A stretch of 64,000 nt of DNA from Streptococcus mitis. GTDB lineage: Bacteria > Bacillota > Bacilli > Lactobacillales > Streptococcaceae. Within the stretch, counting starts at the first letter, position 1. Every line of letters begins with the position of its first letter. Below the pieces are notes generated by a model. The model saw only the letters and a program-made list of their open reading frames with translations, was not told the origin of the DNA and did no database searches. Made by a program: the position numbers and the translations under genes. The DNA lies in assembly GCA_001914195.1 (NCBI GenBank), contig MKYF01000028.1, forward strand, positions 97,656 to 161,655, given 5' to 3'. Shown piece by piece: positions 1 through 7,649 of this stretch.

Positions 1-159
1 CAGCAAACTTTGAGCAGCTGGATTGTCCTCGAAAGGCTTCCCATCATTTACTGTCACAATGGCACCTAGCTTATCCAACAAACGAGCTGCAGATTCACCA
101 GACTTTGCCAAACCTAAAACAAGGACTTTCTTATTTTTAAATTGATCTATTACTTTCAT
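1..159 (-). CDS. murD: UDP-N-acetylmuramoylalanine--D-glutamate ligase, N-terminal part
   Basis: MurD adds D-glutamate to UDP-MurNAc-L-alanine in the cytoplasmic stage of peptidoglycan synthesis. Only the first 53 codons lie in the window; the rest continues to the left. The translation begins [20 protein letters not shown], the Rossmann-like N-terminal domain of streptococcal MurD with a GLAKSG nucleotide-binding loop. The ATG at 159 is preceded by a GAG-type ribosome-binding site (TGGAGTTTGAGAC). It lies downstream of typA and DUF3165 in the same direction but behind a terminator, so it probably has its own promoter in 160-245. The family call rests on recognition of the N-terminus only. 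Confidence 0.9.
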
Positions 160-248
160 GTCTCAAACTCCATTTCTACTCTTACTATTTTACCATTTTT
201 ATGGAAATAATTCTAAACGAAAATGCTCAGATTCAGCATTCTAACAAG

Positions 249-276
249 CAAAAAGAGAGCCGAAACTCTCTTTTTA
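249..276 (-). terminator. Rho-independent terminator after the DUF3165 gene
   Basis: Inverted repeat AAAAAGAGAG (250-259), six-base loop, CTCTCTTTTT (266-275). It overlaps the TAA stop of the small membrane protein and separates it from murD. Confidence 0.8.
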
Positions 277-528
277 TCTTCTTTTACTTTTACTGACCGA
301 CATGAGGGTAATATCTCGCAAGCTAAAGTATGCTAGGAAGAGCATGGCGATTGCGATAAAAAATTCTGTCGGTAGCTGAAAGATTTGCAGAACTGACAAC
401 ATCAGCAAAATCAAAAGTGCTACGAAAGCAAAGACGACAAGGACGATATTGACTGTCCCTTTAATGCTTTGTGGTGTCGCAAATACATAGAGTAGTAATA
501 AGAGGAGTCCTATGATTAAATAAACCAT
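274..528 (-). CDS. Small membrane protein, DUF3165 family
   Basis: An 84-residue hydrophobic protein with three likely membrane segments (about residues 3-18, 24-47 and 53-70) and a basic tail (SKSKRR). It resembles the streptococcal DUF3165 family, whose function is unknown. It follows typA closely (about 20 bases) in the same direction and is probably co-transcribed with it; a terminator overlaps its stop codon. Nothing catalytic is visible. The ATG at 528 is preceded by AGAAAGAG, a usable ribosome-binding site. Confidence 0.75.
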   Translation of the reverse strand: MVYLIIGLLLLLLYVFATPQSIKGTVNIVLVVFAFVALLILLMLSVLQIFQLPTEFFIAIAMLFLAYFSLRDITLMSVSKSKRR

Positions 529-547
529 CTTTATCTCTTTCTAGCTC

Positions 548-2389
548 TTATTCAGCTGATTTTTTCTTCTTGTTAGCTTTCTCACGCTCTGCCTTGTTAA
601 GGATTTGTTTACGCAAACGGATAGACTCAGGCGTTACTTCCATGTACTCATCGTCGTTCAAGAACTCAAGAGACTCTTCAAGTGTCAAGATACGAGGTGT
701 CTTGATAACAGCTGTTTGGTCCTTAGTAGCTGAACGGACGTTGGTCATTTGTTTAGCCTTAGTGATGTTAACTGTCAAGTCGTTTTCACGAGAGTTTTCA
801 CCGATGATCATTCCTTCATAAACCTCAGTACCTGGGTTAACAAAGATTGTTCCACGTTCTTCGATAGACATGATTGAGTAAGTTGTAGCCTTACCAGCAT
901 CGATAGAAACAAGAGCACCACGGTGACGACCACCAATTTCACCTGGAATCAATGGCAAGTATTGGTCGAAGGTATGGTTCATGATACCGTAACCACGAGT
1001 CATTGACAAGAACTCAGTTGAGTATCCAATCAACCCACGCGCTGGAACAAGGAAGACCAAACGAGTTTGACCATTACCAGTTGAAATCATATCCAACATT
1101 TCACCCTTACGTTCAGAAAGGCTTTGGATAACAGACCCTTGGTATTCTTCTGGTGTGTCGATTTGAACACGTTCAAATGGTTCACATTTAACACCGTCGA
1201 TTTCTTTTACGATAACCTCTGGACGAGATACTTGAAGTTCATATCCCTCACGACGCATTGTTTCGATAAGGATTGACAAGTGCAATTCTCCACGTCCTGA
1301 AACAGTCCATTTATCTGGTGAATCAGTTGGGTCAACACGAAGGGAAACGTCTGTTTGCAATTCTGCCTGCAAGCGTTCTTCTACCTTACGAGAAGTTACC
1401 CATTTACCTTCTTTACCAGCAAATGGTGAGTTGTTAACCAAGAAAGTCATTTGAAGAGTTGGCTCATCGATGTGTAGGATTGGAAGAGCTTCAACTGCAT
1501 CTGTCGGAGTGATAGTTTCACCGACAAAGATATCTTCCATACCAGAAACGGCAATCAAATCACCTGCTTTTGCTTCTTGGATTTCACGACGTTCCAAACC
1601 AAAGAAACCAAAGAGTTTTGTAACACGGAAGTTTTTAGTTGTGCCATCAAGTTTAGAAAGGGTAACTTGGTCACCAACTTTAACAGTACCACGGAAGACA
1701 CGACCGATACCGATACGTCCAACGAAGTCATTGTAGTCCAAAAGTGATACTTGGAACTGCAAAGGCTCATCTGAGTTATCTACTGGAGCTGGGATATGGT
1801 CGATAATTGTGTCAAAGATTGGTGCCATAGTAGCTTCTTGGTCAGCTGGATCATCTGACAATGAAGAAGTTCCGTTGATCGCTGAAGCATACACCACTGG
1901 GAAGTCAAGCTGGTCGTCATCTGCACCAAGCTCGATGAAAAGTTCCAAGACTTCGTCCACTACTTCTGCTGGACGAGCTGATGGTTTGTCGATTTTGTTA
2001 ACAACCACGATTGGGACAAGGTCTTGTTCCAAAGCTTTTTTCAATACGAAACGAGTTTGTGGCATGGTTCCTTCGTAGGCATCTACGACCAAGACAACAC
2101 CGTCAACCATTTTCATGATACGCTCAACTTCTCCACCGAAGTCCGCGTGTCCTGGTGTGTCCATGATATTGATACGAGTTCCGTTGTAGGCAACGGCTGT
2201 ATTTTTAGCAAGGATGGTAATTCCACGCTCTTTTTCGATATCGTTTGAGTCCATAGCACGCTCTGCCAATTCAGTACGTGCATCAAGCGTTTCTGATTGT
2301 TTCAATAATTCGTCAACGAGGGTTGTTTTACCGTGGTCAACGTGGGCGATAATCGCAATGTTACGGATATCTTCTCTTAATTTTGTCAT
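548..2389 (-). CDS. typA: Ribosome-associated translational GTPase TypA/BipA
   Basis: TypA/BipA is an EF-G-like GTPase that binds 70S ribosomes and helps ribosome assembly and growth under stress. From the chosen start the protein has 613 residues, normal for the family. The N-terminal G domain shows the P loop AHVDHGKT (about 15-22), DTPGHADFGGE (G3) and NKID (G4); EF-G-like beta-barrel and alpha-beta domains follow, and the C-terminal domain ends in a lysine-rich tail. The reading frame extends seven codons further up, but ATG 2389 has AGAGGA upstream and gives the usual MTKLREDIRN start. An extended -10 (TGGTATAAT) at 2432-2440 supplies the promoter. Confidence 0.97.
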   Translation of the reverse strand: MTKLREDIRNIAIIAHVDHGKTTLVDELLKQSETLDARTELAERAMDSNDIEKERGITILAKNTAVAYNGTRINIMDTPGHADFGGEVERIMKMVDGVVLVVDAYEGTMPQTRFVLKKALEQDLVPIVVVNKIDKPSARPAEVVDEVLELFIELGADDDQLDFPVVYASAINGTSSLSDDPADQEATMAPIFDTIIDHIPAPVDNSDEPLQFQVSLLDYNDFVGRIGIGRVFRGTVKVGDQVTLSKLDGTTKNFRVTKLFGFFGLERREIQEAKAGDLIAVSGMEDIFVGETITPTDAVEALPILHIDEPTLQMTFLVNNSPFAGKEGKWVTSRKVEERLQAELQTDVSLRVDPTDSPDKWTVSGRGELHLSILIETMRREGYELQVSRPEVIVKEIDGVKCEPFERVQIDTPEEYQGSVIQSLSERKGEMLDMISTGNGQTRLVFLVPARGLIGYSTEFLSMTRGYGIMNHTFDQYLPLIPGEIGGRHRGALVSIDAGKATTYSIMSIEERGTIFVNPGTEVYEGMIIGENSRENDLTVNITKAKQMTNVRSATKDQTAVIKTPRILTLEESLEFLNDDEYMEVTPESIRLRKQILNKAEREKANKKKKSAE

Positions 2390-2431
2390 GATTTCCTCTA
2401 TAATATTCAAAATTTATTTTCTAACTGAACG

Positions 2432-2440
2432 ATTATACCA
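2432..2440 (-). promoter_or_regulatory. typA promoter, extended -10
   Basis: On the minus strand TGG-TATAAT, about 40 bases before the typA ATG. This predicts a leader of roughly 35 nt that holds an AGAGGA ribosome-binding site, so unlike several neighbours typA is not leaderless. No good -35 box is seen. Confidence 0.6.
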
Positions 2441-2532
2441 TAATTTCAAGTAAATAACATAATTCAAGCAAGTGTAAATGTTTTCACTCTGCTTTTCTTT
2501 TCACGTCAAGCCTTTTCAAAGCAAGGGACTTA

Positions 2533-2541
2533 TGATAAGAT
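2533..2541 (+). promoter_or_regulatory. rsuA promoter, extended -10 almost at the start codon
   Basis: TGA-TAAGAT at 2533-2541; the rsuA ATG begins at 2551. A start site seven bases after the box would leave only 2-3 nt of leader. No Shine-Dalgarno sequence is present. Confidence 0.55.
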
Positions 2542-2550
2542 AGGCACAGT

Positions 2551-3276
2551 ATGCGTTTAGATAATTTATTAGCCCAAGAAAAAGTTAGCCGAAAGGCCAT
2601 GAAGCAAGCCTTACTCAAAAGGGACATTCTCGTCGATAGTTGCCCAGCCCACTCCCTAGCCCAAAATATCGATACAGGACTGCAGGAACTCCTCTTTCAG
2701 GGCCAAATCATTCAAGGCTATGAGCACACCTATCTTATGCTTCATAAGCCTGCTGGTGTCGTTACAGCCAACAAAGACAAGAAACTTCCAACCGTCATGG
2801 ACCTCCTTCCGCCTGACATCCAGTCTGACAAGCTCTATGCTGTCGGCCGACTGGACCGAGATACAACTGGTCTCCTCCTCTTGAGCGACAACGGCCCTTT
2901 GGGCTTTCAACTCCTCCATCCCCAATATCATGTCGATAAGACTTATCATGTTGAGGTTAATGGACTTCTGACACCTGACCATATCCAAGCCTTTCAAAAA
3001 GGAATTGTCTTTTTAGATGGTACTATCTGTAAACCTGCAAGCCTAGAAATTCTATCTGCAAGTCCTTCCCACAGCCAAGCCTCTATCACCATTTCAGAAG
3101 GAAAATTTCATCAGGTTAAGAAAATGTTTCTCTCGGTTGGTGTCAAGGTAACCTCACTCAAACGAGTTCAATTCGGTGATTTTACATTAGACCCAGAACT
3201 AGCAGAAGGTCAATGCCGTCCTTTGAATCCAGAGGAATTGGAAATCATTAAAAATCACTTAGAGAAAAGTGGATAA
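2551..3276 (+). CDS. rsuA: Ribosomal small-subunit pseudouridine synthase, RsuA family
   Basis: The 241-residue protein has an S4 RNA-binding domain at the N-terminus (MRLDNLLAQEKVSRKAMKQ) and a pseudouridine synthase domain carrying the GRLDRDTTGLLLLS motif (about residues 99-112), where the aspartate is the catalytic residue in the RsuA/RluB/RluE/RluF families. The usual substrate of RsuA is U516 of 16S rRNA; assignment to this site is by family, not proven. It is one of few plus-strand genes here, stands alone between typA and a convergent small gene, and ends at a bidirectional terminator. Its -10 box is within 10 bases of the ATG, so its message may be leaderless. Confidence 0.88.
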   Translation: MRLDNLLAQEKVSRKAMKQALLKRDILVDSCPAHSLAQNIDTGLQELLFQGQIIQGYEHTYLMLHKPAGVVTANKDKKLPTVMDLLPPDIQSDKLYAVGRLDRDTTGLLLLSDNGPLGFQLLHPQYHVDKTYHVEVNGLLTPDHIQAFQKGIVFLDGTICKPASLEILSASPSHSQASITISEGKFHQVKKMFLSVGVKVTSLKRVQFGDFTLDPELAEGQCRPLNPEELEIIKNHLEKSG

Positions 3277-3280
3277 AAGA

Positions 3281-3310
3281 AAAAAGCTTTATGTTAAAAG
3301 CTTTTTGTTT
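3281..3310. terminator. Bidirectional terminator between rsuA and the small membrane protein
   Basis: AAAAAGCTTT, short loop, AAAAGCTTTTT with A/T tracts on both sides, lying between convergent genes. Confidence 0.8.
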
Positions 3311-3315
3311 ATTGC

Positions 3316-3543
3316 TTATCTAAAAAATACTGCGACGGCTACAATCCAGTTAAGTACAGAAACCACAAGTCCTACGATATTGAGAATTTTTTCTGTTTTA
3401 TAGTCTAGTCCAGATTCTTTTTGGTATGAAAAAGCCAAGACCAATCCTATGATCCCCAAAATCAGGCCTACAATTGGAAATAACAAACCAAGAATAATCG
3501 ACAAAATACCCACAAAAAGTGGATTTTTCTTCTTTTCTTTCAT
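3316..3543 (-). CDS. Small two- or three-helix membrane protein, DUF4190-like
   Basis: A 75-residue protein with a lysine-rich N-terminus (MKEKKKNP), a glycine- and isoleucine-rich helical hairpin (about residues 9-38) and a last hydrophobic segment (about 52-74). The layout resembles DUF4190-type small membrane proteins but I am not sure of the family. The ATG at 3543 follows an AAGGAG site. A likely promoter (TATAAT on the minus strand near 3580) lies in the AT-rich stretch upstream. It converges on rsuA and shares its terminator. No function can be given. Confidence 0.6.
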   Translation of the reverse strand: MKEKKKNPLFVGILSIILGLLFPIVGLILGIIGLVLAFSYQKESGLDYKTEKILNIVGLVVSVLNWIVAVAVFFR

Positions 3544-3631
3544 GTTCTAAGAACTCCTTAAATTTTATACAAATTAATTATACTATAAAACAATAGCTTC
3601 ATCCTATCATTCGACTAATTTGGAAATAAGG

Positions 3632-4012
3632 TTAGCTAGTCTTCACTTTCCCTTTCCAAGAATCCAAACCATAAGAAAGGATATAAATCTCAGAAAAACC
3701 TTGTTTTTTCAAGTAAAGTGCTGCATTTGTAACTCGTTGCGCACGTTGATTTTCGTAAAGAAGGACAGGTTTATCTTTACGAAGGGCTGCAAGACTAGTC
3801 TTCAACTGACTTGAAGGAATATTGCGGGCCCCAAGGATATGTTTTCTGTGGAATTCAGCTGGGTCTCGCAAATCAATCAATTGACCCTTACGAATCAAGG
3901 CTTCAAATTCCTCATTGTCTACGATTTTAGCCGCACGGCGAATACGAAGATAGTTAAAGCCCATCCACGCCAACATTGCTAGTATAAGTGCCCACAAAAT
4001 CCAAGTAACCAT
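3632..4012 (-). CDS. Membrane-anchored rhodanese-like protein without the catalytic cysteine
   Basis: The 126-residue protein has one N-terminal membrane helix (about 2-22) and a rhodanese fold with the DLRDPAEFHRKHILGARNIP hallmark (about 47-66). Active rhodaneses carry a cysteine in the loop after the LLY strand; here that loop reads YENQRAQ, so glutamate stands where cysteine is expected. The protein is therefore unlikely to be a sulfurtransferase and may bind a partner or ligand instead. Its ATG overlaps the TAA of yqgQ by one base (TAATG), so the two are translationally coupled. Confidence 0.8.
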   Translation of the reverse strand: MVTWILWALILAMLAWMGFNYLRIRRAAKIVDNEEFEALIRKGQLIDLRDPAEFHRKHILGARNIPSSQLKTSLAALRKDKPVLLYENQRAQRVTNAALYLKKQGFSEIYILSYGLDSWKGKVKTS

Positions 4013-4233
4013 TAGTTCTTTTCTCCATTTTTCTCAATATAATCCAATTCTACCTTGTGCTCTCTGCGAAGAACCGCTTCCGCTTCCAGATAGTCTAGTT
4101 TATCCATCAACCCTGCGTCATAAATCCGAGAGAGTTCCAACTTCATCAGTTCAATATCATATAAGCGTTTTCCCATGTAAACAATAATACCAAATCGTTT
4201 GAGGAATTGCTGCACATCATAGAATGTTTTCAT
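4012..4233 (-). CDS. yqgQ: YqgQ family protein (DUF910)
   Basis: A 73-residue helical protein starting MKTFYDVQQFLKRFGIIVY, typical of the YqgQ family in Bacilli; its function is unknown. Three in-frame starts exist. The one at 4233 is preferred because it gives the family N-terminus and because a full promoter (TTGAAA, 17 bp, TGC-TAGAAT) ends seven bases before it, which excludes the starts further up. No Shine-Dalgarno site is present, so the mRNA is probably leaderless. In B. subtilis yqgQ lies next to a glucokinase gene; here the partner is the rhodanese-like gene. The stop codon overlaps that gene by one base. Confidence 0.8.
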   Translation of the reverse strand: MKTFYDVQQFLKRFGIIVYMGKRLYDIELMKLELSRIYDAGLMDKLDYLEAEAVLRREHKVELDYIEKNGEKN

Positions 4234-4240
4234 AAGACTC

Positions 4241-4269
4241 ATTCTAGCAAAATTTTGTGTTTTTTTCAA
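4241..4269 (-). promoter_or_regulatory. yqgQ promoter, leaderless type
   Basis: TTGAAA at 4269-4264, 17-bp spacer, TAGAAT at 4246-4241 preceded by TGC. Only seven bases (4240-4234) separate the -10 box from the ATG. Confidence 0.7.
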
Positions 4270-4307
4270 GAAGAGACTCACACATCCCCCTGATTTTCCT
4301 ATCTTCT

Positions 4308-4337
4308 TTGGCGATTCTGACGCAAGTGTGGTACAAT
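4308..4337 (+). promoter_or_regulatory. LysR-gene promoter, leaderless type
   Basis: TTGGCG (4308-4313), 18-bp spacer, TACAAT (4332-4337) with TGG in front. The ATG at 4344 follows after six bases without any Shine-Dalgarno sequence. It is divergent from the yqgQ promoter, the two -10 boxes being about 85 bp apart. Confidence 0.7.
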
Positions 4338-4343
4338 AAAAAC

Positions 4344-5252
4344 ATGAGAATTCAACAATTACATTATATTATTAAAATCGTCGAAACTGGCTCCATGAAT
4401 GAAGCAGCCAAGCAACTCTTTATCACTCAGCCGAGTCTTTCCAATGCTGTGAGAGATTTGGAAAATGAAATGGGTATTGAAATTTTTATTCGTAATCCTA
4501 AGGGCATTACCTTGACCCGTGATGGGATGGAGTTCCTCTCTTATGCCCGTCAGGTTGTCGAGCAGACCCAGCTTTTGGAAGAACGCTATAAAAATCCTGT
4601 CGCCCACCGCGAACTCTTTAGCGTTTCCTCCCAGCACTATGCCTTTGTAGTCAATGCCTTTGTTTCTCTACTCAAGAAAAGTGACATGGAAAAATACGAG
4701 CTTTTCCTTCGTGAAACTCGAACTTGGGAAATAATCGACGACGTCAAGAACTTCCGTAGTGAGGTCGGTGTCCTATTTTTGAACAGCTACAACCGTGATG
4801 TTTTAACCAAGATGCTGGATGACAATCACCTGCTGGCTCACCATCTCTTCACAGCGCAACCGCATATCTTTGTCAGCAAGACCAATCCTCTGGCAAAAAA
4901 AGACAAGGTGAGACTATCTGATTTGGAGAATTTCCCTTACCTCAGCTATGACCAGGGGACGCACAATTCCTTCTACTTTTCAGAAGAGATCCTTTCCCAA
5001 GAGCACCACAAAAAATCCATCGTGGTTAGTGACCGTGCCACCCTCTTTAATCTCTTGATTGGTTTGGATGGTTATACCATTGCGACAGGGATTTTGAACA
5101 GCAACCTCAACGGAGACAATATCGTTTCTATCCCATTGGATATTGATGACCCCATTGAGCTGGTCTATATCCAGCATGAAAAAACCAGCCTATCTAAGAT
5201 GGGCGAACGCTTTATCGACTATCTACTAGAAGAAGTCCAGTTTGATAGTTGA
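4344..5252 (+). CDS. LysR-family transcriptional regulator
   Basis: The 302-residue protein begins MRIQQLHYIIKIVETGSMNE, followed by AAKQLFITQPSLSNAVRDLE, the LysR winged helix-turn-helix (residues 1-60), then an effector-binding domain of the periplasmic-binding type (about 90-295). A start 29 codons further up is open, but the -10 box lies inside that stretch, so ATG 4344 is used. It is divergent from yqgQ, and LysR proteins often control the divergent gene and themselves, but no clear T-N11-A box was confirmed. It is related to the CpsY/MtaR-like regulators of streptococci; the exact regulon is unknown. It ends at a long bidirectional terminator. Confidence 0.88.
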   Translation: MRIQQLHYIIKIVETGSMNEAAKQLFITQPSLSNAVRDLENEMGIEIFIRNPKGITLTRDGMEFLSYARQVVEQTQLLEERYKNPVAHRELFSVSSQHYAFVVNAFVSLLKKSDMEKYELFLRETRTWEIIDDVKNFRSEVGVLFLNSYNRDVLTKMLDDNHLLAHHLFTAQPHIFVSKTNPLAKKDKVRLSDLENFPYLSYDQGTHNSFYFSEEILSQEHHKKSIVVSDRATLFNLLIGLDGYTIATGILNSNLNGDNIVSIPLDIDDPIELVYIQHEKTSLSKMGERFIDYLLEEVQFDS

Positions 5253-5257
5253 GAAAT

Positions 5258-5307
5258 AAAAAGAACCAATATGTAGGCTAGCAACAACCTGCATATTGGT
5301 TCTTTTT
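5258..5307. terminator. Long bidirectional terminator between LysR gene and SDR gene
   Basis: A 16-base arm AAAAAGAACCAATATG pairs with CATATTGGTTCTTTTT (extended further by AGG/CCT); the A and T runs serve both convergent genes. Confidence 0.9.
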
Positions 5308-6061
5308 ACTTATAATTAAAAGTTTCCCCTGCCAACTTATCAGCTAGCTTGGGAAAGAGACTATAAAACTTATGGGCTAGGTTCAATAAAACAGGAAGAT
5401 TGAGTTCTCGTTTATTTTTTCCTATAATCTTGACAATCTTTTTAGCCACTGAATCTGGTTCTAGCAGGAAACGATCAACCGACTTAAGATAGGTTCCATC
5501 TGGGTCGGCCTGGTCAAAAAATCTTGTACGAATTGGTCCTGGATTGACTGTTGTCACATAGACTCCATAGGGCATAAGTTCGAGACGTAACGCATTTGAA
5601 AAACCAATGGCCGCAAACTTGGTCGCTGAGTAGAGACTAGACTTGCCAGTAGCAATCAAACCTGCCATACTGACAATATTGATGATATGGCCTTTTCGGC
5701 TTTCCTTCATACGAGCCGCAAGGCGCCGAGACAGATTCATCAGGGCAAAGGTATTGACCTCGAACATCTGATGAATATCTTGGTCAGAAATCTGGTCAAA
5801 TTCCTCAAAAATCCCGTAACCAGCGTTGTTTATCAAGACATCAATCTTGCCATAGCGGAGAGAGAGGTCTGCTACCAGAGTTTCTAAGGCTGAATCATCG
5901 GTAATATCGATTTCAATCAATTCTGCATGGGGATGGTTTCCGTAGAGTTGGGCTAATTTTTCCTTATTTCTACCAAGCAAGATGAGTTGGTCATTTTGCA
6001 AGAGTTTGACCATTTCTTGGGCTAGACCACCGCTAGCTCCGGTAATGAGAATAGTAGGCAT
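5306..6061 (-). CDS. Short-chain dehydrogenase/reductase
   Basis: The 251-residue protein is a classical SDR: cofactor-binding TGASGGLAQE (about 7-16), NNAGYG (about 87-92), a catalytic serine in NIVSMAG and the YSATK Tyr-x-x-x-Lys pair (about 150-154), then PGPIRT. The NAD(P)-dependent substrate is unknown; the family acts on sugars, acyl groups and many carbonyls. It is the last gene of a minus-strand run behind rnz (20-base gap, AAAGGATA ribosome-binding site). It converges on the LysR gene. Confidence 0.9.
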   Translation of the reverse strand: MPTILITGASGGLAQEMVKLLQNDQLILLGRNKEKLAQLYGNHPHAELIEIDITDDSALETLVADLSLRYGKIDVLINNAGYGIFEEFDQISDQDIHQMFEVNTFALMNLSRRLAARMKESRKGHIINIVSMAGLIATGKSSLYSATKFAAIGFSNALRLELMPYGVYVTTVNPGPIRTRFFDQADPDGTYLKSVDRFLLEPDSVAKKIVKIIGKNKRELNLPVLLNLAHKFYSLFPKLADKLAGETFNYK

Positions 6062-6081
6062 ACTTATCCTTTCTCAAGCTT

Positions 6082-7011
6082 TTAGATTTCCACTTCTTCC
6101 AAGTCTTTGACCACATGGACATTTTCAAAAACACTAGCAGCGTCTTTTTTGAGCTTACTGATATCTTTTGAGAGGAAACGGGCACTGATATGGTTGAGCA
6201 AGAGGCGTTTGGCACCTGCTTCTACTGCGACCTCCGCTGCCTGCATATTGGTTGAGTGACCATGGTTACGAGCAATTTTTTCATCACCCTTGCCATAAGT
6301 GGACTCATGAACAAGGACATCGGCATTGACAGCCAGACGCACACTGGCATCCGTTTTTCGAGTGTCTCCTAAAATAGTGATAATTTTACCTGGACGTGGA
6401 GCTGAGATATAGTCAGCTGCCTTGATTTCAGTACCGTCTTCAAGAACTACGTCTTGACCGTTTTTGATTTTACCAAAAAGCGGGCCAAATGGGACACCAG
6501 CTGCCTTGAGTTTTTCAGCATCCAGCGTTCCTTCCAAATCCTTTTGCATGACACGATAGCCAACACAGAAAATAGTGTGGTCCAGCTCCTCTGCATACAC
6601 AGTGAATTTATCAGTCTCAAGGATTTTTCCTAGGGAATCTTGGTCAAACTCATGAAAATGAATGCGGTAAGGCAGGCGCGAACCTGACACACGAAGACTG
6701 GTTAAGACAAATGACTTGATTCCTTGCGGTCCATAAATTTCCAAATCTGTCTGCTCTTCATTGGCCTGAAAGGCACGGCTAGATAGGAAACCTGGCAAGC
6801 CAAAGATGTGGTCTCCATGTAGGTGGGTAATAAAGATTTTGCTGACCTTACGTGGTCGAATTGTGGTATCCAGAATGCGATTTTGCGTACCTTCTCCACA
6901 GTCAAAGAGCCAAACTTCGTTAATCTCGTCTAAGAGTTTCAGGGCGAGACTTGAAACATTGCGGGCTTTAGAGGGCTGACCAGCCCCCGTTCCTAAAAAT
7001 TGAATATCCAT
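6082..7011 (-). CDS. rnz: Ribonuclease Z (tRNA 3-prime processing endonuclease)
   Basis: RNase Z cuts pre-tRNA 3-prime trailers. The 309-residue length is that of the short bacterial form. The metallo-beta-lactamase signature HLHGDHIFGLPG (about residues 63-74) holds the zinc ligands, and further ligands occur in GDTRKTD and NHGHST. The N-terminus MDIQFLGTGAGQPSKARN is standard. It sits between the SDR gene and the 207-residue unknown gene, and near miaA, so tRNA maturation functions are grouped in this run. Confidence 0.95.
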   Translation of the reverse strand: MDIQFLGTGAGQPSKARNVSSLALKLLDEINEVWLFDCGEGTQNRILDTTIRPRKVSKIFITHLHGDHIFGLPGFLSSRAFQANEEQTDLEIYGPQGIKSFVLTSLRVSGSRLPYRIHFHEFDQDSLGKILETDKFTVYAEELDHTIFCVGYRVMQKDLEGTLDAEKLKAAGVPFGPLFGKIKNGQDVVLEDGTEIKAADYISAPRPGKIITILGDTRKTDASVRLAVNADVLVHESTYGKGDEKIARNHGHSTNMQAAEVAVEAGAKRLLLNHISARFLSKDISKLKKDAASVFENVHVVKDLEEVEI

Positions 7012-7025
7012 TCGATACTTTCTAA

Positions 7026-7649
7026 TTAATCAATATATAACATGGCTGTGCGGTTTTCCGATCGAAAATAGCTTTTGCCAGAAAAAGAAGCAGCTTCTTG
7101 CAGTAAATCCTCTTGACTATAACCTTTTAGACGCTTGCGACCGTCTGCTAAGATTTCTAAATCTGTCAAAGCTGTGAGATTTTCCACGTTCACAACTTCC
7201 TCGTCCCCGACAGCCTTCATGTAAATCTTACCAGACTCTTCAAAGACCAGTTGATGGGGGAAAATTTGCGCAATCTCAAAGAGCAAATTATCTGAGATTA
7301 CCTCTTCATTTTCAGAGAAAATCCGACCAAGACCCTCACTCTCATAACAAAAACCAAAGGATTTGCCAGATAGGTTCAGACGGATAAAAGGCTTATTTTC
7401 TATTGTAAAACTTGGCTCAGCATTGTAGAGATTCAGTTCCTGACTGAGTTCCGCAAAATAATCCGTCGCTACTTCAGGACTCTTTTTCTGGTAGAGCTCT
7501 GCAAAGTAGGCATTGACCACACTTGGCGGAGGGGTAATGAGGGCTAGTTGCTCCTGCTCTGTTTTACCAGCTAGAAGCTGATCCAGATAGACCTTATCCA
7601 GACTTGTATAACCTCCATACTTTAGAGCTAACGTTTTAATATCAGTCAT
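7026..7649 (-). CDS. Conserved protein of unknown function
   Basis: A 207-residue soluble protein without a signal peptide or membrane segment. It begins MTDIKTLALKYGGYTSLDKVYLD and carries no catalytic motif that I recognise. It has two mixed alpha-beta stretches and an acidic middle part. Its start overlaps the end of hflX by eight bases (7642-7649), which points to translational coupling, and rnz follows 14 bases later. In related streptococci the same unknown gene stands between hflX and rnz, so the association appears stable; a role in translation or RNA metabolism is inference only. Confidence 0.7.
   Translation of the reverse strand: MTDIKTLALKYGGYTSLDKVYLDQLLAGKTEQEQLALITPPPSVVNAYFAELYQKKSPEVATDYFAELSQELNLYNAEPSFTIENKPFIRLNLSGKSFGFCYESEGLGRIFSENEEVISDNLLFEIAQIFPHQLVFEESGKIYMKAVGDEEVVNVENLTALTDLEILADGRKRLKGYSQEDLLQEAASFSGKSYFRSENRTAMLYID

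Noticed and set aside
1470..2248. Plus-strand ORFs opposite typA and many similar ones opposite other genes
   Set aside because: They are antisense shadows of well-supported coding regions without ribosome-binding sites or family features.
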